Below, one piece after another: positions 25,130 to 35,300 of a stretch of DNA of 64,000 nt. The stretch's first letter is position 1. Every line of letters starts with the position of its first letter. Source of the DNA: Astropecten irregularis (Eukaryota > Echinodermata > Asteroidea > Paxillosida > Astropectinidae); NCBI GenBank assembly GCA_963971285.1, contig OZ020258.1, positions 13,350,614-13,414,613 on the forward strand, read 5' to 3'. The translations under genes were made by a program, and so were the position numbers. The notes beneath the pieces were generated by a model. That model ran no database searches, was not told the origin of the DNA, and worked only from the letters and a program-made list of their open reading frames with translations.

Positions 25130-25700
25130 GAATCTGAAACTCTGTTTTCCTTTTCACACCAGAGAATCTACTTCAGAACCGCAGCCAAAAGCCTCTATTT
25201 TGATACCAGGTATTTGAGAATGGATTCACGAAATGGAGCTGGAGCCTAAGCCTGAGACGGAGCCCGAGCCTCTGTTTCGTAAACGCCCTATGAAAAAATG
25301 TAAAAAACTGGCAGTGGCAAGAAAAACGTTTCTCGTCCGTCTGTTTTCTTTTTCCTTGAAGTTCTTTTTATCTTGATTAACTGTGCTAGATACTCTGTAA
25401 CGGATACAAAAGCTGGTCCCCTGTGAAACATTCAGAAGGTCAGTTCACAAACAGTTTACTCTGTTTTCCTTTTCAAACCAGAGAATCTACTTCAGAACCG
25501 CAGCTAAAAGCCTCTATATTGATACGAGGTATTTCAGAATGGATTCACAAAATGGAGCTGGAGCCGGAGCCGGAGACGGAGCCTGAGACGGAACCTGAGA
25601 CGGAGCCTGAGGCCGGAGCCCTATGAAAAAATGTAACAAGCTGGCAAGAAAACGTTTCTTGTCCGTCTGTACTATTTTTCTTTTTCCTTGAAGTTCTTTT
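25130..25700 (+). repeat. Direct repeat pair, about 320 bases apart
   Basis: AGAGAATCTACTTCAGAACC plus the following GGATTCAC-AAATGGAGCTGGAG block occurs at about 25160-25340 and 25480-25700. The second copy has an expanded GGAGCCTGAGAC run that yields a Glu-Pro-rich chance frame. Confidence 0.8.
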
Positions 25701-26004
25701 TATCCGTGATTAACGGAGCTAGATATTCAACCAAAAGAACCGGTAGCCAGATCTGTAATGGGTGCATATGCTGGTCCCCATGTGAAACATCCAGATCGTC
25801 AGTTTACAAACAGTTTACTGCTTTTAAACATAAAATAAAGACTTAAACAGGCAGACCCCAATACCTCATTTTACCGAATGTGTAAAAAAAAAACCAAAAA
25901 ACAAAAAACAAAACCTTGGTCGCCCATGATTGACCTTTTGTTTATAGGCAGATCGAGAAAGAACAATCATACCATCCAATGAATTAATACAGAGGAATCA
26001 CGGC

Positions 26005-26339
26005 CAGGCGCGGTTCTAGAGCCAACATTTTTGGGGGGCTAGAAGGGCCATTATTTTTTGGGGGGGCTAGAAGGGCCATTATTTTTTGGGGGGCTAGAAG
26101 ACCCAATATTTTGGGTTCTTCTAACACTCGCTTCTGCTATGTCTTATAAGGGGTCGAAAAACATGCACATTATAGGCCACACAACGCGTTTTTTATGTAC
26201 TTTGGCGCTTAATAACTGAAAAAATCCAGTATTTTTAAGAATTTTTTTTTATTTGCATTTTTTTGGGGGGGCTAGACAAAATTTTTTGGGGGCTACAGCC
26301 CCCCCTAGCCCCCCCCCCCCCCCCGTAGAACCGCGCCTG
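26005..26339. mobile_element. hAT-type miniature element, 8-bp target duplication
   Basis: Target duplication ATCACGGC at 25997-26004 and 26340-26347. Inverted ends CAGGCGCGGTTCTA and TAGAACCGCGCCTG. The CAG start and 8-bp duplication are hAT hallmarks. The interior has repeated GGGGGGCTAGAAGGGCC units and a long C-run. Confidence 0.92.
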
Positions 26340-26500
26340 ATCACGGCCTTACAATATATTTTCAAACCATGCCATGGTGCACCAAACAATCAATACTTGA
26401 TGACGTGTAGCCTCTCGTCAAGGCTTTGGTCTAAATTGGAGGGATGCGTGGGAGACTGGAACCAGCACAAGCGATTAATTAGTGAAGGGCGCCTTATTAA

Positions 26501-26763
26501 AGGTAATATCATACTTTGGTTTTTGTCAAAGAAATACAGATTCATGTGTAAAAATATCAAGGAAGATACAGTATTACCATTAGTCATCAAAAAGATTTTC
26601 GGTGGTTGTTTGACTAATTTCTGGATAAATACACAGTTTTAGGCGGAAATATTTTAACGGTATATGTTTCTACCACCACCATCTTCATACCCTGTAAGTT
26701 ATACGTTAATCTGTGAATATTTCTGTTTTGGCTTCTTCCCAAAGTATGATACATGTACTACCT
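26501..26763 (+). mobile_element. TTAA-inserted element, internally deleted, AGGTAGTATCATACTTTGG family
   Basis: 263 bp against about 357 for full copies; the deletion removes the central GTGCCCACTTTTTGAG part. TTAA at 26497-26500 and 26764-26767; the right one is shared with the next element. Confidence 0.85.
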
Positions 26764-26767
26764 TTAA

Positions 26768-27113
26768 AGGGATGGTACAGAACTGGTTTTGTGACAAAAC
26801 CGTTGCTCACAGTGAAATAACCTTAACTGACAAACCTGTAGAAGTTTGAGGTCAATCAGCCATCTGGGTCACGAGAAAATAGTGAAAAACCGTTTACATA
26901 ATCATTTCAACGAATGAATAAAACGCTTCGAAGCGATTTATTCCAATTGGAAAATAGTTTCATTTATTTCTCAACGAATATGGCATTTCAGACAAAAACA
27001 TTTCATGGGATGTTTTCTCCTATCATCACCATTATACTGTGTAAGTTTTATGTGAATCTGTGATCTTGAAGTGTATTTTTTGTCTTACCAATTCCCAATC
27101 CCTTTAAAGGCTA
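26768..27113. mobile_element. TTAA-inserted element of a different family, abutting the previous one
   Basis: Ends AGGGATGGTACAGAACTGGT and, from the right, AGGGATTGGGAATTGG. TTAA at 26764-26767 and 27114-27117. Internal palindrome AACGCTTCGAAGCGATT. It retains a GGCATTTCAGACAAAAACAT block related to the other families. Confidence 0.8.
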
Positions 27114-27234
27114 TAATTATTTTACGTAAAACAAACTGCTGCATCGTCATACTTAAAAGGTCTTCCACCTGTATCATATAGGTCTTTGTGGGAGTGGCTG
27201 AGTGAACTACAAGTTACTATTTAAAGGGTCTCTG

Positions 27235-27778
27235 TAATGGGAATATTATGGCTTGACCATGTGCCAATAAAAAAAACTGTACATGGGGATTGTAATTTTA
27301 CCCACTTCCACACACTGATTCAGAGTTAAAAACAGGTTTTTTGGTTTTAATGCTAATTAGCATTTCCATATTCATGAGCAAAATTGTGATGTCATATGGG
27401 GAACTGAGAGCAGTAACCCAATTGATTTGTGCACAAAAAGTTGCAGTTGTTTTATAGGTTTTCTGACAGACCTTTTCCTCCTCAATGGTTTTATTTTGCC
27501 AAATATGTTCTTTCACTCAACTGGTGGTGCAATTTTTTTACCAAACCATTTCTGTAGGTCAAGTTTGCCTCTTCATTTCTTATGTTTTTTCATTATATTT
27601 TGACTGTTGGTTCCCTACATGAGTATGCGTGAAAATCCCCCGTTTTACAAAGCCATTCAAAGGAAAACCAAATGCTGGTTTGAAACCAAAATAAGACTTG
27701 CCATTCATTATTTGTCAGTATATTCTCTGTATGAAAGCAATAAAATAACCTGACTGAAAAAAGCACTGCAGGAACCCT
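27235..27778. mobile_element. TTAA-inserted element, AGGGTCTCTGTAATG family
   Basis: Ends AGGGTCTCTGTAATGG and, from the right, AGGGTTCCTGCAGTGC, with TTAA at 27231-27234 and 27779-27782. 544 bp, no coding capacity. Confidence 0.75.
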
Positions 27779-27782
27779 TTAA

Positions 27783-28498
27783 ACTTCGATTTTTGTCAAA
27801 GACATGCTGATTCAAAAATATCAAGGAAGATACAATAACAGTCATCTGTGAAATGTTAACGGTAATTATAATAATAATAATGGACACTTATAATGTGCCG
27901 GTATCCGCTCAGCTTGATGCTCATGGCGCAAATCAATTACCCCTAGTCATTGGGTCATAATTCATATTCCTGCAACCATCTCAACTCCATGAGTATACAA
28001 CTGGCTACCGTATTCAGTGCACAGAGGCTAATCAAACCACAAAGCCATCTCTACCCTCGCAGGAACCCATTTACACCTGGGTGAAGAGGAGCAATATGTG
28101 ACAAAGCATTTTGCCCAAGGACGCAAGCACCATTAACCCATGGCTGGATTTGAACCCACAATCTGTAGATTGACCACAAGACTTGACTTTGAATTCAGCA
28201 CCCCAGACCACTAGGTCACAGCCCCCCAAGGTGCTGGAATTTTCAGTTCCATACGGTGCCCACTTTTTGAGAAAACAGTGGAAAACGCTCAGAGTATGTA
28301 AACAAATCCATACACTGTTTTTTTTAAAAATCCTTTCTGGATAAATATAAATAGCTAGGCCTACAGCATTTCAGACAGAAGAATTTTAACGGCATGTTTC
28401 TATCATCACTATCTTTATACCCTGCAGGCCTAGGTTAAGGTAAATCTGTGAATATTTCTGTTTCGGTATGCTGCCAAAGTAAGATAGTAGGCCTACCT
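27783..28498 (+). mobile_element. TTAA-type element interrupted by a tRNA-type repeat
   Basis: The left part (TTTTTGTCAAAGACATGCTG through TCATCTGTGAAA) and right part (from about 28235, TTTTCAGTTCCATACGGTGC, to ACCTTTAA) are contiguous in other copies. About 375 bases of a different dispersed repeat lie between them. Confidence 0.8.
27858..28230 (-). mobile_element. tRNA-derived SINE-like repeat (copy 1)
   Basis: Contains GGATTTGAACCCACAATCTG, the reverse of a pol III B box, and shares about 350 bases with 7560-7910. It sits inside a TTAA-type element. Confidence 0.7.
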
Positions 28499-28761
28499 TT
28501 AAATTAATTAACCTAATTATTATATGTACTATAGGCCTTGCTCGATGAATCTGCGCTGAATTTATTTTGCTGAATTGAACCTGTTTCTGTATGAAAAAGG
28601 TCGATTCGGCAAATGTCTACCACAACCGATTACGTATATGCCTTGACGTGAGCTGATGATATTGCAATTTTACGATCAAAAAGAAAGAGTTGCGACAGGT
28701 TGGCATGGAAACAATCGATTTATTCTGGCGAGTGACAAGCGAGAGGGGTACAGTTGAAACG

Positions 28762-29497
28762 TACGGAGCTCCACAAGTGCCATTCTATACTTATCCAGAT
28801 TTAACCACATCTCGCCAAGTCGACTTTTGGAGTGGTAAAAATCGTCTTGTCTCATTAAGTATCTCAACATGATGACTTTCAGCGAAAACGAGAAGCGACT
28901 TATCCTGATAATTTATCTGGCCAAGTCACCGAAGTGCATCTAAAAAGTCATCTTATCCTGATAAATGTTCTCAGTCTTATTAAGACGTCTTTACAAGGTA
29001 AACTATCAGGACAAGTCGACTTTTGTCTTTCAGTATAAGTCGTCTTGGCGAGATAAATTATCAGGATATATGTCGACTCTTAGGGCTTAAAGTTAATATA
29101 ATTCTTTGGTTTTTATTAAACAAATACAGATTCAGTGGCAAAAATATCAAGATAGATACAGTAACAGTCATCTGTGAAAATTTCAGTCCCATACGGTGCC
29201 CACTTTTTGAGAAAACAGTGAAAAACGGCCACAGTAAGTCTTTTCTCTTTTATTTTTGATCTTTTAAAAGATTTTCGGTCGTTGTTTTACTAATTTCCGG
29301 ATAAATACACCATTTCAGGCGGATTGTAACGGTATGTTTCTACCACCACCATCTTTATACCCTAAGTTATACGTAAATCTGTGAACATTTCTGTTTTTGT
29401 TTCTTACCAAAGTATGATACTACCTTTAATAAGTCGACTTGGTGAGATAAATTATGTGTTATCTGGATAAGTGGAATGGCACTCGTGGAGCTCCGTA
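28762..29497. mobile_element. Foldback element with TACGGAGCTCCAC ends, split by a TTAA element
   Basis: Ends TACGGAGCTCCACAAGTGCC and GTGGAGCTCCGTA. The interior has repeated CTTATCCTGATAA and AAGTCGACTT motifs on both strands. A TTAA-type element occupies 29101-29425. The target duplication is not clear. Confidence 0.75.
29101..29425 (+). mobile_element. TTAA-inserted element, AGGTAGTATCATACTTTGG family
   Basis: TTAA at 29097-29100 and 29426-29429. The left end is worn (AGTTAATATAATTCTTTGG). Nested in the foldback element at 28762-29497. Confidence 0.85.
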
Positions 29498-30252
29498 GTA
29501 ACGAAACAAGTAGTTTCTGTTTTCTCTTGTCTTTTTGTTCTGTTTTCTATTGTTTTGTTTGAAGAGAATTTTAATTGATTGGAACTAATTGGTCATAGCG
29601 TCACTGGATGCAGCCAGGGTCTTCCTTGTTAAAATGATCCTGCTGGTTTTGTCCTTGTTACCCTCTCTGACGCAAATATCCAGAAATTTTGAAGTCAGGC
29701 AATTTATCTAACGTCAATATTGATTGTGGTTCTAGATTGTGCACGTGAGTTGATGATAATTTAACGGCGCGGTGTAAGAGTCATGTTATGACTTTTTGGC
29801 ATAGCGACTGATCGATATATTAATTAAGGGAAGAAGAGCAGATTTACCTGCATAAGGATGTCAGCTTGCCTAGCTGAGTCAGATTCAGAGTGTATGCAAA
29901 GACCCAGCTGGACATGTAAAGCAGATCTCTAAAAGGCTCAATTGTTTAGCTTTTGAAAAGACTAAATCTTGAAATACATCAACTTAACTTGTGATTGGTG
30001 ACAGCTGGATTCGCTTTGCTTAAATAGGGATACAAGGTAAGATGCACTCGTTCGTTGAGTCCTTTACAATACAAACAGGCGAAACGTTTCAAAATGCAAC
30101 AAAAACGTTTGCTTAGTGAAGACAAGATGAGATCATTTTTTTTTACATCAACAACTGACCTCTCAAGGAAGGTCTGATTCGAGTTGTCAAATGTTAACAT
30201 TCCAAAATCATTTAGTTGAAAAAAAAATCTCATTGTAGGAATATGGTATTAA

Positions 30253-30971
30253 AGGTACAGTAATATCATACTTGTTTTTTGTTAGAGAAATACAGATTCA
30301 TGGGCACAAATATCAAGGAGGATACAGTAACAGTCATCTGTGGAAATTTCAGTCCCACACAGTGCCCCCTTTTTGAGAAAACAGTGAAAACGGCCACAGT
30401 ATTTCTTAAAGGTAGTATCATACTTTGGTAAGACACCAAAACAGAAATGTTCACAGATTTATACGTACAGCTTACATGTACGAAGATGGTGGTGGTAGAA
30501 ACATACCGTTAATATTTTTCCGCCTGAAATGCTGTATTTATCCAGATATTAGTAAAACTACGACCGAAAATCTTTTTGATCTTTTAAAAGATCAAAAATA
30601 AAAGAGAAAACACTTAAGAAATACTGTGGCCGTTTTCACTGTTTTCTCAGAAAGTGGGCACCGTATGGGACTGATATTTTCACAGATGACTATTACTGTA
30701 TCGTCCTTGATATATTTGCCCATGAATCTGTATTTCTTTGACAAAAACCAATGTATGATACTACCTTTAAGTTTTTTCTCTTTTATTTTTGATCTTTAAA
30801 AGATCAAAAATAATTTTGGTCACTGGTTTGACTCTTTTCTGGATAAATACAACATTTCAGGCAGAAATATCTCAACGGTATTTCTACTTTCACCATATTT
30901 ATACCCTGTAAGTTATAGGTAAATCTGTGAAGATTTTTGTTTCGGTATGCTACCAAAGTATGATACTACCT
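30253..30971 (+). mobile_element. TTAA-inserted element, outer member of a self-nested pair
   Basis: Outer TTAA at 30249-30252 and 30972-30975. The body is interrupted after CACAGTATTTC and resumes with GTTTTTTCTCTTTTATTTTT, contiguous in other copies. Confidence 0.92.
30410..30766 (-). mobile_element. TTAA-inserted element nested in its own family
   Basis: 357 bp in inverse orientation to its host element. TTAA at 30406-30409 and 30767-30770. Intact family members have a single TTAA here (ATTTCTTAAGT), which proves the duplication is exactly TTAA and fixes the ends as AGGTAGTATCATACTTTGGT. Confidence 0.95.
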
Positions 30972-31589
30972 TTAAGTGGTAACGTTCCATTACAGGCTAC
31001 TGTCTTGTGTAATATACTTATTACGCCTTTCATTATAAAATTGCCAATTCTTTCTCAAAAGGAACAGTCCAATGAACTGTTAAATCAGCAAAATGTTTAA
31101 AGAGGATCTTCAACATTCAACAAACCTCGCTTTTTTGTTAGAACTATAATCCTTAAATTACTTGACACGAGAAAACTTTTTATCTCACACTGAACACACA
31201 AAGAAACTTGATGATTTTTCTCTTAACATGCTCAACCCGCAAGCTCCCCAATTAATTCAGATTCTCTGAATTTCGTCGATGGCGGCAGCAGACAAATCGG
31301 ATGAGAGATGCAATTAACTTCCTTACCCCTACTCTACATTATACCACAATTTACGACCCATGGTTTTTTCCTTGGGATGCGTATGATATCAACCACAGTG
31401 TGGTTTATGTGGTAATGCGTGCCTTCCCCTGAGAAGATTGTTGTAATGTGTGGTAAGCAGCAATTTAAAATCTCGTGTGATAAGTGTAGGAGGTTAATGA
31501 CAATGGAAGCGATTTTTTTTTTTCAAGTGTGACATGTTATTTTTTTAATTATTGTTCCTTTTAAACGCACCAATAACCATGAGCTTTAA

Positions 31590-31954
31590 AGGTAGTATCA
31601 TACATTGGTTTTTGTCTAAGAAATACAGATTCATAGGCAAAAATATTAAGGACGATACAGTAAAAGTCATCAGTTAAAATTTCAGTCCCATACGGTGCCC
31701 ACTTTTTGAGAAAACAGTGAAAAACGGCCACAGTATTTCTTAAGTGTTTTCTCTTTTATTTTTGATCTTTTAAAAGATCAAAAAGATTTTCGGTCGTTGT
31801 TTTACTAATTTCTGGATAAATACAGCATTTCAGGCGGAAACATTTTAACAGTAGGCCCCCATGTTTCTACCACCACCATCCTCATACCCTGTAAGCTATA
31901 AGTAAATCTGTGAACATTTCAGTTTTGGTGTCTTACCAAAGTATGATACTACCT
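31590..31954 (+). mobile_element. TTAA-inserted element, AGGTAGTATCATACTTTGG family
   Basis: TTAA at 31586-31589 and 31955-31958. 365 bp, about 350 bases upstream of the copy A start. Confidence 0.9.
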
Positions 31955-32012
31955 TTAAGACCCACATACCATTATACGGGAATTGGCGGTAAAATTAATA
32001 TTAAAAATTATT

Positions 32013-32225
32013 TTGTGGATCGGTTTGCAGAAACAACATCTATATTCGTTCTTACTTTCGCACTTCTTTTTTCGTCGCACTTCTGGTTAGGAAGACGGAT
32101 GAAATGATGATGATGACTAGAGCAGGCTTGTCGAAACGTTGTGACCTAACCAGACGTACGACGAAAATAAGAAATGCGAAAGTATGAACGATTCTTACAT
32201 GGTGTTTCCGCAAACCGATCCACAC
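32013..32225. repeat. Long foldback with hammerhead-like loop, upstream of copy A
   Basis: Arms of about 80 bases (GTGGATCGGTTTGCAGAAAC outward; inner TCTGGTTAGG and CCTAACCAGA) enclose a loop with TGATGATGACTAGAGC followed by GGCTTGTCGAAACG. A related, less symmetric sequence is at 56405-56620. Confidence 0.75.
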
Positions 32226-32309
32226 ACTAATGAAAAAAATTTTTCACAATGCAAAGCCTGAACATAATGTTTATTGTTGTCCATTTTCACAGGTCAAACT
32301 ACGGTGGAA

Positions 32310-35300
32310 ATGGTTCGTTTCCGCAACTTTCTCCACGGTGATCGTGGATGGAAAGTTGACATCCCCGTCATATTTCTGGTGATTGTCAAGTGGTTCCTGC
32401 AATGTGCTCAAGGCGAACTAACAGGTATGTTGAAACAATTAGATGTGCATGATAAACGTCGTTTCAAGTTTTTAGGCGTGGCAATAACTTATAATAATAC
32501 GGGCGATTCAGAATAGTGCGCCATCATGAGTCTGCAAAGCGCACTCAATCACAAATACAAGGGTTTACACCATGGCGGCCATCTTAGATTTTGATCGCAA
32601 CTTCAAAACAAGGCACTTCCACGCATGCACACTTTTCGAAATGTAAACCCGTGTATGCGTGATTGTGCCTCGTTTTGAAGTCGCGATCAAAACCGCCGAA
32701 GTGTAAGCCCGTGTATTGTCTTCGACAATGGACGGGTTTACACTTCGAAAAGTGCGCATGCGTGGAAGTGCCTCGTTTTGAAGTTGCGGTCAAAATCTAA
32801 GATGGCCGCCAAGGTGTAAACCCGTGTATTTAATTTTGTCGACAAACTGCGCATGTGGAAAGATGCGCAGTTTGTCGACAAATTGGCCGACGCGTTGCAC
32901 TCATGGTGGCGCACTATTGTGAATCGCCCGTATTATAGCATAATGGTTAAATTTAACCAAATCGTCACCGAGACCACGCATGACACGCAACTTACAAGAA
33001 ATTGTTTATCAATACTTTGAGATATAGCCGTTTGAAGTTCACGACTTTTTAAAATTGGCCTATTTCAAATAAAACTTAAAGGGATTGCATACGTTTGGTA
33101 ATTTGAGCCTACTGTTTGTTTCAAACCAATATAATTGTATATATATACCATAAAACTAACCTGTGAAAGTTTCAATTCAAAAGGTGGTAGCGTTTTTGAG
33201 ATTTTGGCGACGAACTAGAGCGGTTATTTCACGCCAGAGAACAGTTAGTCAATAGCTTAGAAGCGTTACGGCCATAACGCTTCTCAAATTCATAATTTTC
33301 GGAGATAAAAAGTGACATATTTTTCCATACCCGCGGTACTTCGAATTGAACGTTTCTCAATATGCATTATACTATCCAAAGCAGCAGTACTTCTCACCAA
33401 GTAAGTTTTTATTGCCATAAATTTTCATGAGTCATTACCAAACGTATGCAATGCCTTTAATAATATTACGACCTTTTTAAATTCCTTTTTACAAATATCT
33501 TCATTCATTGTACTAGTCGACGTATTTTAAGTTGTTTACGGGTATTAATTACTAGCAATTAAGCTTTGAACATGCATTTTATGGTTAAAATTATGGTTAA
33601 ATTTAATCATATAGTCACCGGCACCACGAAATAGCATGCAACTTACAAAAAAATGTATGATATTATAAGATATAGCCATTTTAAGTTCACGACGTTCTAA
33701 AATCGGTTTAATTCATATACCATTCAAATATTACGACGTTTTTACTTCCTTCTGAGATATATGTTAGTTCATTGCACTATTCGGCTTATTTTAATTTGCT
33801 CACAGGTATTTATAATTAACTATCGGTGGTGATTAATCATTGAACATACGTTTTACTTCATGAACACGTTATGTAAACGTTAATATTTTGGTTTCACGAA
33901 GTAACGCGCGCGCATAAAAACAAAGGGGCACAACTCGTATAAAATGGATAGAATCGCTTTCACAGAATATAAGGGAAAACTCGAGAAAAAAATTCTCAAT
34001 TAGTCTAATTATTAGCAAGATTCCGGTATAGATAAAGCCTTGTAACTTAATTAATCTATTATTCGGTTTCACGAAGTGACACGCGTGCTCATAAAAGCAT
34101 AGGCGCAACACTCGTAAAAGGCGGCTTCACGAAGCGACACAGCCATGCGGAGATTTGTGTCACTTCGTGAAACCGATTTTTAATAGATTTAAACACGATG
34201 AGTGTCCCTACAGTTTACTGTGGAAAAATAACTTGCGTGTCAGTTCGTGAAACCGAAAGTCAGTGAAAACTCGACAAAATAATGTTCCTACTTACCCTAA
34301 TTAAAAATAGTCAAATTAGCCAGGTTCCGTTTAAGATATTAAGCCTTGAAACTTGGTATACAGGCACTTACATAATATTTTATAGTCGAAATCGGGAATA
34401 AAACGAGATTCGAAAAAAATGCACACATTTAGATACTTCCGTGTTACTCCGTGGTGTCTGTGACGAAATCACGGATGTAAACGGCAATTTCGCACTCGAA
34501 TTCGAAGTGGTGTATGAGCATATCACTAAGAGAGGATCGACCATTAATTTTATCACCGACTTAATTTGAATAAGTTAAACAAAACCGCATGTCACAATGG
34601 GGTACATGCGAGAGCTAATAATACTCATGTGCATAAACTCTCATAATTAAATAATGGAGTATTCGATTGATATATTACCCATTTCAAACAACATCACATG
34701 ACCGATGATTTACAATGCCTTTACAAAGCTTTGAAAATGTAAACAATCTGTAATTTCTATAATTCATTATACAGCTCTATCTATCATCGGGAAACCGGCG
34801 GTACAAAGCTCGTATGGGTTTGCTAACCTTCAACTCGTCGTTGATGGAATCACATCTGCTTATTCATTCATAGAGACAGGTATATTAAAACATGAAAGAC
34901 TTTTCAGTTCTCCTTGTCGTTATATCCTTACCTTACCGTGGTGATTGTATGATCACGTAGAAATCCAAAGAGAAAGATAACTACTTGGAGCTTTTCATTT
35001 TACAAGGATTAGGACATATTAGCGACAACGATTAGGGAAACGGAAATAATACCTAACAGGATAGACGTGCATGTTTGCGTTCATGACTTTTTAGTCATAT
35101 AGGCCTATGTTACCATCAACAATCTTCATAAAAACAAGAAAAAACAAAAACAAAACAAAAAACAAACACAACAATTTGTCGGGAACCATTATGTCAAAAA
35201 TTAACTATATATCCTTCAAGACTCAGCTATATGATACAACCATGTCTTGGCTATCACAATGTAGAATTTAAGCCAAATCGGGCTGAAATTGGGGAAAATA

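Noticed and set aside
25423..25626. Glu-Pro repeat frame (EPETEPETEPE)
   Set aside because: A local expansion of GGAGCCTGAGAC within a direct repeat pair; no gene context.
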